This document shows positions 30,393 to 39,378 of a stretch of DNA of 64,000 bases, piece by piece; the stretch's first letter is position 1, and each line of letters begins with the position of its first letter. Below the pieces are notes generated by a model. It searched no databases, was not told the DNA's origin, and worked only from the letters and a program-made list of their open reading frames with translations. Source of the stretch: Mycosarcoma maydis (Eukaryota; Basidiomycota; Ustilaginomycetes; Ustilaginales); the NCBI RefSeq assembly GCF_000328475.2, contig NC_026478.1, positions 1-64,000 of the forward strand. Reading direction: 5' to 3'. Both the position numbers and the translations under genes were made by a program.

Positions 30393-32576
30393 ATGAACTT
30401 CGGCGTTCTCACACAGTCAATCATCTCTGGACAGCTCTCCTTCCGTTCATCCACCACTACACAGGCAATCAGATCTTCGCTGAAGATGGTGCTTTTTCTG
30501 CCAACTGCAGCGACAGCTACGTCACGGCGTGCATTGTCTGCATGCGTTCGTTTTAGCCACCAGCAGAATGCACGACCCACCATCCATCCACGGCTGTTAA
30601 AAACTCAGTCGAAAGCATTATCCACGACGTCGTTTCGAGCATCCGATTCACAACAGCAGCAGCGCACTTCTACCTCGTCATCAGAAAGTGGCAGATCTGA
30701 CAAGGATTCGAACGATGGCTTCCGCACCTTCTTCAACTCCACCGGCTGGGAGACGGCGATGGGCGCCTCGTTTGGCGTGCTTCTGCTCGGAGGCGCAGCA
30801 ATGGTGTACCACTCTTGGTACAAACGTCACGTCCTCAAAAAGATGGAGGCCGCCTTCGATCCTGGCTACGATCCCGTTCTCGCTCTAGCTAAGAGCGGCG
30901 ACCAGCTAGCTCATGTCCGAATCGATCCTCCAAGACCCGAGGACGAGATGATCCGAAGCATTATTTCTGGCAAAGAAGCCGGTCGTTATTTTCTCGTCAT
31001 GGGCAGTAAAGGCTCGGGCAAAGCCAGCTCAATCATTGAAGCTATGGCTGCGATTGATGCGGACGGATGTGCGTTTTTCGATGCCCACCTTGATCCCACC
31101 ATCGTGGTGGACCGTTTCTCGGAATCGATCAACTTTTCCAACAATCGTGATTATCTGGGCAATCTGCTGGGTCTCTCAGACCTCTCGGGGATGTCGTACT
31201 ATCAGCAATTGGAGCGTGCGCTGCACAAGCTTGAAAGGGCGCTCATCACTCGCAAGCAAAAGACCGGCAAGCCGGCCATCATTGTTATGAACAGCGCCCA
31301 CTTGCTTCCACGCGATGAAGAGGGAACCAAATTGCTACACATCTTCCAGCAGCGCGCTGAGAAGTGGGCCTCTGCAGGCACGGCCACATTCGTATTCACT
31401 ACAGCCGACTACTGGGTATACGATGTGTTGCGTAAAGCCTCGAACCGAATGGACACGCTCTCCTTCCGCGATCTCACACGACGACAATCGATCAACGTGT
31501 TGCGTGGATGTCGAAAGCAGTACTGGGGCGAGAAGCCTTCTTCGCAGGACCCACGCGTGCTTCAAGAAGTTTACGAGATCTGCGGCGGTCGCCTAGGCTT
31601 GCTCAACAAGGTGGCTCGACGCAAGGATATGCTCCGGGCTGCCAGACAGCTTGTGGAAGATGACATGCAGTGGGTGCTCAGCAAGACTGGCATCATTGAG
31701 GACCACGATGATGATGTCATGGACGAGCAGAAGTGGTCGACGTGCAGCTGGCTGCTCTTCTGTGAGCTGTCCAAGAAGCAAAAGGAGTTGGAAGAGCTGC
31801 TGGACGACTACGGTGGCAGGCTTCCAGCTTTTGTCAATCAGGACACGCAAGAGGATCCGCAGTACAGCAGCTTAGCTGCACAACTGCACAGCGATGCGGG
31901 CTGGTACAAAGCCAAAGCTTCACCCGTGCCTGGACTCACACGCTTTACCACGGCTGTCCGCCGTCACAAGGCCGCCGATGATGACGGCGACGACAAGCAG
32001 AGCAACAAGATGACGGGCGCCAAGGAGACCACATCTTTCAGCAATGTCAACGACCTAGCTGATGGCGATGACGGTGGCGACGACGACGACGACGATGATG
32101 ATGAAGATGAGACGGCACACCGACGTCTCACCGAGTCGCTTATTACAGATCCCAGCATGGACCAAGAAGCTGATGTGCGTGGTGCTGATGTTCCGAATCC
32201 ACACCTTACCTGGGGCGAGGCACGCCAAACCATGACACGCCCCGACTTTATCATGGAGCTCGACCATCTCAACATCATTCATATCGACCGCCATCACCAC
32301 ATTCGTGCCGACTCGATGCCGCTGCTACGAGCGATGCGCCGTGTTGCCGAATCCGAAGGTTACGGCGACAAACTCGAGTCAGTTATGGACCGTGTCTCGG
32401 CTATCGAGAGTTTGGGACGAACGCGAGAGCTGCTTTGGAAGGAGCAGGGGGATCACGGCAAATTTTTGATCAAGAAGGATCACAAGGGTAGAGAGATTGA
32501 GACTTGGACGCTACTCGGTGGTGACGAGAGGCTGGGTCGTGTCACGGACGAGGACAGCGGAGATGGCGACGATTAG
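30393..32576 (+). CDS. Mitochondrial membrane-anchored P-loop ATPase
   Basis: A 727-residue protein that I place only as a fungal Orc1/AAA-like P-loop ATPase. The first 80 residues are rich in Arg, Ser and Thr, a probable mitochondrial targeting sequence. One hydrophobic segment at about 123-142 would anchor it in the inner membrane. Walker A is GSKGSGKA at 204-211, and a Walker-B-like PAIIVMNSAH, without the usual Asp-Glu pair, follows near 300. FVFTTADYWVYDVL and the FRDLTRRQSINVL stretch resemble sensor and lid elements of ATPase_2-type domains. The C-terminal third has a long acidic run (near 555-575). The frame begins at GTG 30384; the first ATG is 30393, with another at 30486. The substrate is unknown. 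Confidence 0.75.
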   Translation: MNFGVLTQSIISGQLSFRSSTTTQAIRSSLKMVLFLPTAATATSRRALSACVRFSHQQNARPTIHPRLLKTQSKALSTTSFRASDSQQQQRTSTSSSESGRSDKDSNDGFRTFFNSTGWETAMGASFGVLLLGGAAMVYHSWYKRHVLKKMEAAFDPGYDPVLALAKSGDQLAHVRIDPPRPEDEMIRSIISGKEAGRYFLVMGSKGSGKASSIIEAMAAIDADGCAFFDAHLDPTIVVDRFSESINFSNNRDYLGNLLGLSDLSGMSYYQQLERALHKLERALITRKQKTGKPAIIVMNSAHLLPRDEEGTKLLHIFQQRAEKWASAGTATFVFTTADYWVYDVLRKASNRMDTLSFRDLTRRQSINVLRGCRKQYWGEKPSSQDPRVLQEVYEICGGRLGLLNKVARRKDMLRAARQLVEDDMQWVLSKTGIIEDHDDDVMDEQKWSTCSWLLFCELSKKQKELEELLDDYGGRLPAFVNQDTQEDPQYSSLAAQLHSDAGWYKAKASPVPGLTRFTTAVRRHKAADDDGDDKQSNKMTGAKETTSFSNVNDLADGDDGGDDDDDDDDEDETAHRRLTESLITDPSMDQEADVRGADVPNPHLTWGEARQTMTRPDFIMELDHLNIIHIDRHHHIRADSMPLLRAMRRVAESEGYGDKLESVMDRVSAIESLGRTRELLWKEQGDHGKFLIKKDHKGREIETWTLLGGDERLGRVTDEDSGDGDD

Positions 32577-33529
32577 AAAGCTATGAATCTTCGGTCAGTC
32601 ATCGCACGGTAAGAAAGCATAGAAATTATGAATGTAGACCAACTTTGTCACACCGCGGCGCTGTTGTGTGACACTGCGCTTCATCACGATGCAGCTGCGG
32701 CAACGGTTGATGAGGGTGATAACGACTGCGAGGCCAGCGCGGAAGAAGATCAAGACAACGTGAGCCAGACACCAGGGTTGTCGGAATTAGACACACGCCT
32801 TGTGGGCCAATCGGCCAATCGTGAATCGCTGTTGCTGAAAATGCGACGCTAATCTTGTCACATGGCACAGGAAGGGTGCAGGTTTCGGATTTGTGACCAT
32901 ATCACGCAAGACTCATGACTGTTTCGCGTGCCAACATTGGACAAATCACGAATGGTTCGAAGGCCGGCTTGAATACCGAGATATCACAAGTGCGAAACGA
33001 ACCCATCGTCTGTGCCAAGCCGCACACTGTCGACTGCCTCTACGCGGAACGAGCGGATTGTGTTCCTGAGCAATCCGGATAGTCGGTAGTAAAGTGAGCG
33101 GAATCGTGGCAACCGGCTGTGGTGTTGTTCCGGTGGCTGCACAGATAAGCTTTTCTTAAATTGCCAAGTGGCAAACTTTGAGCCGGTGACACAAAAGCTT
33201 GAGCCAAAGTGAAATTGGCCGAGCCACGGACCGATCCTCGTGACTGTGTAGAGTGGGCATGCCGAACAACGACGGCTATATCACCATCGCCATGAGTGCT
33301 GGTCGGCCTCGCAGAATTTGGCCGACTGTGATATATAGAGAGTAGTTCTTGGTTCCATCACTCAGTGACTCAACCCGCACCTGTCGCATCTCGCGTGACT
33401 GTCGCTACTTGCCTTTCTTCATTGCACCACATATTCACCTTACTGTTCGTGCTGCGCTTCACTTCACTTTCGACCCTGTCTGCAGCCGTCGCTTCTTCAA
33501 CGCCACCCACAACCAACGGTATCACCAAG
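32577..33529. promoter_or_regulatory. Upstream region of amidase gene
   Basis: No gene is seen. A TATATAG at 33332-33338 lies 192 bp before the amidase ATG. Heptamer copies occur at 32818-32826 and 32944-32953. From 33365 an in-frame, hydrophobic but ATG-less reading runs into the amidase. Confidence 0.4.
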
Positions 33530-35215
33530 ATGTCGACCGTAGCTTCGCCATCTTCATCCTCTTGGAGACAAGCGGCTGCAGCCAAGCTCAAGTCTCGTTT
33601 TGCCAGCATCCCTTCAGAGTGGCACCTGCCAGCATCGATTCTCAGCGACATTAACGAGAAGAGTGGAACAGATGTGCGTTCCATCCCTGCCTCATGCGGT
33701 ATCTTGAGCGCGAGCGAGCTTGAGATTACCGAAACCCCCGTCGCCGAACTTCTCGTCAAGCTACAGTCTCGTGACTGGACTTCGGAAGCGGTCACCACGG
33801 CCTTCTGCAAACGGGCCAGCATTGCACATCAACTCACCAACTGCCTCACCGAGATCTTCTTTGATGAAGCCATTTCTCAAGCTAAAAAGCTTGACGAGCA
33901 GTACGAGGCTACGCGCAAGCACGCAGGTCCACTCGCAGGTCTGCCCATCAGTCTCAAGGACAACTTCAACCTAAAGGGCAAAGACTCCAATATCGGTTTT
34001 GTCGCGTGGATCGGCGATGCCTCAGACCACGATTCGACGCTCGTGACTATCTTGCGCGAGCAGGGTGCCGTGCTGTACTGCAAGACGGCAACACCGACCG
34101 CAATGATGATTGCCGAGACTGTTTCGAATGCCAATGGTCGTACACTCAACCCAGTCAACACGAGGCTGACGCCTGGTGGTAGCTCGGGTGGTGAATCAGC
34201 GCTGCTTGCGATGAAGGGCAGTCCGCTTGGTGTAGGAACCGACATTGGTGGCAGTATTCGCATTCCCTGTTCGTTCACAGGTCTGTGGGGTCTCAAACCC
34301 TCTTTTGGACGCTTCCCCACCGGAAAGTGCAAGAGTGGGTTGGCTGGTCAGGAGGCTGTATTGTCCATCAACGGACCCATGTGCAACGACTTTCAGGGAC
34401 TCGAGATTTTCGCAAAGACGGTGGTAGATACAGAACCGTGGCTTTCGGACCCCAAGTGTCTTCCTATTCCCTGGACACCTGTCGCTACGGCTGCTTCGTC
34501 GCTTCCTCGTTCACTCACCTTGCTCATGTTGACGGACAATGGCATTGTGACACCTACGCCGCCGCTTCAGCGCGCCATGAAGCATGCAATTGCTAAGCTG
34601 CGTGCAGCAGGTCACAATGTTATCGAGTGGGACGCTTCGAGCAACGCTGCAGATGCAGAACTGTTCGCACGCGGCGAGCATTATATCGCGGCGTTCTTCC
34701 GTGCCGAAGGCGGAGCCACTTTACACTCGATCATGGAGGCCTCGGGCGAGCACGTCGACTGGGTTAACGGTCTTGCCAGAACCGATGCTAGCTACGAGCT
34801 GAGCGTCAAACAAATGTGGCAGCTACAGGCCAAACGCAACGCATGGCAAACAGAGCTGCTATCACGCATTCAACAAGTCGCTGGCGTCAAGCACTTTGAC
34901 GCCATAGTAAGTCCTGTTGCCGCTGAAGTGTCAACTTCGCATGATGCCTACCATCATATCTTTTACACTGGCTGCTGGAACATGATGGACATGCCGGCGG
35001 TTGTTATGCCGCTCCAGAACTTCAGTGTCGACAAGAAGCTGGATGCGGTGCCCGCCGACTTCAAAGTCAAGAGCGAAAATGAAGCCCAAGTGTGGACTCA
35101 GTACAAGGTGGAGGAGGTGCACGGTCTGCCCATATGTCTGCAGGTGGTGGGCCAGCGGCTGCGAGACGAAAACACGCTGGCGGTCGCGAAGAAGATTTAC
35201 GATGACTGTAAATAG
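33530..35215 (+). CDS. Amidase signature family enzyme (acetamidase-like)
   Basis: A 561-residue amidase-signature hydrolase. The catalytic set is complete: Lys143 in SLKDNFN, the cis-Ser218 in GGSSGGES, and the nucleophile Ser242 in GTDIGGSIRIP. This spacing matches the Lys142/Ser217/Ser241 set of fatty-acid amide hydrolase. Fungal members include acetamidases that free ammonia from amides and enzymes acting on other small amides, so the substrate remains open. The length is normal for the family and no intron is needed. The frame is open upstream to a GTG at 33365; the first ATG at 33530 gives a standard N-terminus without a signal peptide, implying a cytosolic enzyme. It converges on ZIM17 with 116 bp between. 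Confidence 0.92.
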   Translation: MSTVASPSSSSWRQAAAAKLKSRFASIPSEWHLPASILSDINEKSGTDVRSIPASCGILSASELEITETPVAELLVKLQSRDWTSEAVTTAFCKRASIAHQLTNCLTEIFFDEAISQAKKLDEQYEATRKHAGPLAGLPISLKDNFNLKGKDSNIGFVAWIGDASDHDSTLVTILREQGAVLYCKTATPTAMMIAETVSNANGRTLNPVNTRLTPGGSSGGESALLAMKGSPLGVGTDIGGSIRIPCSFTGLWGLKPSFGRFPTGKCKSGLAGQEAVLSINGPMCNDFQGLEIFAKTVVDTEPWLSDPKCLPIPWTPVATAASSLPRSLTLLMLTDNGIVTPTPPLQRAMKHAIAKLRAAGHNVIEWDASSNAADAELFARGEHYIAAFFRAEGGATLHSIMEASGEHVDWVNGLARTDASYELSVKQMWQLQAKRNAWQTELLSRIQQVAGVKHFDAIVSPVAAEVSTSHDAYHHIFYTGCWNMMDMPAVVMPLQNFSVDKKLDAVPADFKVKSENEAQVWTQYKVEEVHGLPICLQVVGQRLRDENTLAVAKKIYDDCK

Positions 35216-35331
35216 ATGCGAACAAGGCTCTAGAAGGGTCGTAGAGTAGTTGATATCGTCATTGATTTGCTTGTCTATTTCCTCTGGGCTGTCTATGAGC
35301 AGTGGAATCTAGCATGTAGAAGCTGACTGCC

Positions 35332-35961
35332 TCAGGAAAGAATTTCGATGGTTTCACCTGTCTCTCCGTCGACGGTGCCTCTCCTGACGGTGCCTCCCTT
35401 GGCCTCGATCATCTGTTCGATTGTCCTGGGATCTTGTTCCGTCTCTGTGAACCAGGAGAGGTTATCTGCGATCAAATGGCGGTTCTTGCAGCCGGGACAT
35501 TGGACGATAACGATGCCTTTGGTGTAGGACCTTTTGGAAAATTCGTGCGAGCTTCGGTGTCCACATGCGTCTACGGTGCATGTGAAGGTGATGGCGAGGC
35601 GTTGTTCGATTTGTGCGATTGGTGTACGTTGACCGGTGACTGGGATTGAGGCTGCTGCTTTGTGGTTCGTGGTGGAGCTGCCGTCCGTCGTTGAGCGAGC
35701 TGAAGTCTCGGGGATGAATGCCTCGATACGCGATCCGTCGTTGTGCAGTACGGATGCTGTGCGAAGAGTTCGACGCTGAACTGACTTGCTGACAGGAAGC
35801 ATACCAGGAAGCATCGAGCTGTATGCTCGCATTCTTGATTCGGATCCAAGCTGAGCATGTACCCGTCGAGAAGCGGCTTGCCTAGTCAAGAGCGGAAGCG
35901 TCTGTCGACTAGTGGAAGCAACGTTGCGTGCCACAGCTGAGGCAATCGTTCTTGCAGACAT
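35332..35961 (-). CDS. ZIM17: DNL-type zinc finger protein, mtHsp70 escort
   Basis: A 209-residue Zim17/Hep1 protein, which binds zinc and keeps mitochondrial Hsp70 soluble in the matrix. The zinc domain spans about 122-175: Cys128 and Cys133, HRSSHEFSKRSYTKG, Cys155 and Cys158 in CPGC, then NRHLIADNLSWF, which holds the DNL tripeptide. The first Cys pair is spaced C-x4-C where the classic form is C-x2-C, a small insertion worth noting. The N-terminus (residues 1-50) is Arg/Ser/Ala-rich and lacks acids until about residue 41, as in a matrix presequence. The frame extends upstream to a TTG; the first ATG is 35961. Confidence 0.92.
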   Translation of the reverse strand: MSARTIASAVARNVASTSRQTLPLLTRQAASRRVHAQLGSESRMRAYSSMLPGMLPVSKSVQRRTLRTASVLHNDGSRIEAFIPETSARSTTDGSSTTNHKAAASIPVTGQRTPIAQIEQRLAITFTCTVDACGHRSSHEFSKRSYTKGIVIVQCPGCKNRHLIADNLSWFTETEQDPRTIEQMIEAKGGTVRRGTVDGETGETIEILS

Positions 35962-36406
35962 AGTGAATGAGGAATCTAGCACTGCACGGAGGCCAACAAG
36001 TGTCAAGCAAGCGAACAAAATACACCAGTCAAGGCGATGGCGTGGAGCATGATAGGGAACAACGGCAAGGTTCAAAGCCGCTTCAGAACGTCGAGAAGAT
36101 TCCGGCGCAAATAATCATGTGGAGGGCTAACAGTGAATTTTTTTTTTGGTCGCGGAACTCGGATTTCTCGCCAGAATCGTGAATGCTCAGTCATGAATGA
36201 TCATCTCAAACACTCGTGACTGCGACATGGGCGACTTGGAGAGCGGGACATCGTCAATCACGAATGATATGTCGGGTGCTTTTTAACTGGGCTGTGCGAT
36301 TCGTATTACTACGTGCTAGGTATGCATGTGTTTCTAGTCAGGATCGATACAAGCCATCGAGGCTTTCACAATGCCGTGTCTCTTCCAGCTTGTAAGATGA
36401 GCTGAT
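35962..36406. other. Intergenic region between ZIM17 and GPI-protein gene
   Basis: This stretch holds the ZIM17 promoter and the 3' flank of the next gene. A T-run at 36138-36146 and heptamer copies near 36177-36185 and 36256-36265 are visible. Confidence 0.35.
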
Positions 36407-37291
36407 TTACAGAAGAATCAAAATGCCCAATGCAATGCTGAGAGCAACAGCGCTGATCTTGATGGCATAATTCGAGTCAGAGGTAGCCCGTGCTGCGTCA
36501 GGCTGTGGCGTGCTGATGCTACCACCGTTCGACGTGGTAGAGTTCGACGAGGTTGCTCCGATTGTGCCGTTCTTGGTGATTTTGACGGTAAGAACGTCGA
36601 CTGTACCATCAATGCCGATTGCGTGGTTGATTTGACTCGCCGAAAGGCCGCTTAACAGCTGAGAGTTGGCGGTTCTGCTCACCTGATACTGAAAACCACC
36701 AGGGCTAGTCAGGGTCCCTGCTGTGGCATTGCCAACCAACTCGTCCCTTCCATCATCGTATCCATTGGGGGCAATCATGTGCCCGAGCGTAGCGTTCAAC
36801 TCGACACTAGCCGCGATGAAAATTGCACCCGAGTTGGCAGCAGTGCCATTCTGAATCCAATATCTGAAGTGATTACCGCCTTTGAGCGATTCGATGCAAC
36901 TGCCGCCGTCGCCCTGCTTGTAGTTGTAGCGCATGATGTTGGTTTGCGGTCTGGCTCCATTGCCATCACCCAAGTTGGCGGTCTGAAAACCACCTTGGCT
37001 AATGTTGAGGCAGCTACCGGGCGAGAAGTAGAAGGAGCGAGTGAATTCTTCAAAGCCGGCAGGGTTGAGTACTCCTGGGTCGGATTGGCCTGAAATGATG
37101 ACGTTAAGCGGCTCGCCCTGACCGGAGGCTGTGTTAGCCGTGAGCATGGAACCGCCATTGGTCGCGGGACTGTAGTAGCCCTGATAGTCGCTCTGTCGCC
37201 GCGCTAAAGTGGATGGCAGTGCACGAGTCAAGGTTGACGTCAAGGCTGTGGTGACCACCGCCAAGGTCAGAAGTGTAAGCCTGAACTTCAT
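36407..37291 (-). CDS. Secreted, probably GPI-anchored protein, unknown function
   Basis: A 294-residue protein that I do not recognise. Residues 1-25 form a signal peptide with a hydrophobic core. An Arg-Arg at 31-32 could be a Kex2 processing site. The body has few Cys, several N-glycosylation sequons (such as NIS, NGT and NAT) and Gly/Asn/Ser-rich strands. A Ser/Thr-rich linker (about 245-275) precedes a C-terminal hydrophobic tail ending ALGILILL with no basic residue after it, the pattern of a GPI-anchor signal. It would sit on the plasma membrane or cell wall. A TATA-like TATATC lies about 65-70 bp upstream. In a plant-infecting smut it could face the host, but nothing shows that it is an effector. 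Confidence 0.8.
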   Translation of the reverse strand: MKFRLTLLTLAVVTTALTSTLTRALPSTLARRQSDYQGYYSPATNGGSMLTANTASGQGEPLNVIISGQSDPGVLNPAGFEEFTRSFYFSPGSCLNISQGGFQTANLGDGNGARPQTNIMRYNYKQGDGGSCIESLKGGNHFRYWIQNGTAANSGAIFIAASVELNATLGHMIAPNGYDDGRDELVGNATAGTLTSPGGFQYQVSRTANSQLLSGLSASQINHAIGIDGTVDVLTVKITKNGTIGATSSNSTTSNGGSISTPQPDAARATSDSNYAIKISAVALSIALGILILL

Positions 37292-37991
37292 CTTGAAAAG
37301 AGCACCAAGCGTTTAATGCACGTTGTAAACGCACCAGGCGTCGAAGGTTGTGGGCTCTGATATACAGGTTCCTTGTGATATCGAGTACTAGATATAGGCG
37401 TCCAGCGCTTGAGGAGGTGGCGGAAAACGTTGGCGAGGAAAGAAAACAGGTGAGGAAACAAGGGTGGATCTAGGTTGTGATGGGCACGCCCGTGGCGTTA
37501 CAAGAGGGCACACGGCATTCACGATTCACGATTTCCACTCGAACCAACATGGCCTTGCAGCTTGTACATTCGCGATTGGCTCGCAACGCCAAGATCTCCC
37601 AAGACGATCTCGACGCCTGAGGAATAGCTCGGCTGCTTGAGCTGCTTCAGTTTCGCATGTGTATTCACGATTTGTGGTAGCGCGTTTGCCAGCTCGGCAG
37701 GGCATTCACGATTTTTGTTTGCAAATCACGAGGAAAGTCAGCCTTCTTGTTGATTCGTGGATCGAGGATCGTGATTCGTGATTGTCGCAGCATCTCAGCA
37801 ATTGCCAAAGCATCACGCACCATGGTAAACAGACATGCTAACTTAGCCAAGATGTGAAGTTCTACTGCATAAGTTAATCATGAATGGGTGCATCAGTTAC
37901 GAGTCTAAGAACTTGTTACGCTGGACGAGGAATCGAATACTGTGGGCTAAAAGATTGACCTGTCACATGTATCTGACAGCTGAAATGAACT

Positions 37992-38036
37992 GATTCACGA
38001 TTGATTTGTGATTTGTGATTTGTGATTCACGATTGT
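37992..38036. repeat. GTGATTT heptamer array
   Basis: ATTCACGATT is followed by three tandem units of TGTGATT(T) and another ATTCACGATT, with a 7-bp period throughout. Confidence 0.8.
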
Positions 38037-39022
38037 GACCGTGGCTTTGGTCAATTCACTCACACACTCTCGACATCATAGCTAATCAAGAACGTCACAG
38101 TTTCGACAACACTGTGCGACACTTGACATGAGTGTGACAATAACTTAGTGTGCTTCTCGACGCCGTCACATGTGGCGAGCCTGCAGAGAAAGGTGTGGCA
38201 GCAATTCACGATTGGAACTGAATCACAGGTGAATCAGTAAACAGCGAGCGCATAATGCACAAGTCACACTTGAGTCGTGAGTTCAAGATGATGGCTGTTC
38301 GCTATTAACATGCGTGTTACAGCTTCACAGACAACAGCGTCAGGGTTTTCAACACGAAGCGTGAACCGTAACCAGCGAACAGCGGCAGTGCGAGTGAAGC
38401 GAGAACCATACACGATATGCTACCAACATGAAACTTCCGACAAAGTGGTAAGTTGGCCCAAAGCGGTATGTTGCATGATCCAGAGACTTGAACCGTGCAT
38501 CGCGATGCCCGCATGAGCATGGTGAACCGACCGGGTCGGGAAGGTGGTGCCATTCACGATTCACATTGTGATACGGCCGACACGGTTCAACCAATTCACA
38601 ATTGTTCAGGTCTCGCGCGGCAGGTACGCTTGAAGCACAAGTGCGACGGCCGAAAAAGCGTTGGGAAGAGAAGACCCTAACTTGCTAATTCCGAGTTGGG
38701 TTGCCTTTTGCTACATCTCTGCGCCCTACGCGATAGGATTCAGTCACGTCGTGAGTTTCAAGCCCCGCTTTTTGCTTCTACGACCGAATCTGTGCGGGGT
38801 CGATTCGGAAGCCATAACGAAGTTTGAATCTAGCCAGTACAAATCACGAATGAAGCTGCGGATGAGGCTAGCAGCTGCTTCGTTAGAATCAGAAGTGCAG
38901 TTCGATGTCGTCGACAACGTTGTTCGACGCTCGTTCAGATTCTCGCCCATGGCACCACGCCTGTCAAGAGCGGTAAGGGTTGCAAGATTCACGATTGGTT
39001 AGGGTCGTCGCACAGAGAGGCG

Positions 39023-39030
<8 letters not shown>

Positions 39031-39054
<24 letters not shown>
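39031..39054. repeat. (GT)12 microsatellite
   Basis: Twelve uninterrupted GT units, about 325 bp before the CoA-ligase ATG. Confidence 0.97.
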
Positions 39055-39055
<1 letters not shown>

Positions 39056-39378
39056 CGACATATGACAACAAGTGCGGGGCGAACAAGGAGCTGGTGAGCA
39101 GCAACTTTGTGCTTGCCGTGACAGCCGAAGTAGCGCACACTCTGATTCGGCGGAGAGAAGTTGCCCTCGGTCTCTTTCTCGTACATGGCGCAACCGCACC
39201 GGCTGCTCGCTGTCTCCGCTTCTAGATTTGCTCTGTGGTGCCCCACGTTCGCCGGTTCACAAGGTCGTTATAAGTGGTAGCTTTCGACCTTGTCCTCATA
39301 CTTGCATCCCCTCCCTCGTGAGGTTGTGCTCTCTACTCTTGTCTCCCACCCCTGCTTTGCTTTAGAGCAACGTCCATC

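Larger units (their letters stand above)
37292..39378. other. Long divergent intergenic region, heptamer-rich
   Basis: About 2.1 kb between divergent genes with no gene I can support. Heptamer copies occur at 37514-37533, 37662-37671, 37704-37716, 37752-37785, 37992-38036, 38204-38214, 38551-38563, 38844-38853 and 38987-38998. A (GT)12 run lies at 39031-39054. Confidence 0.5.
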
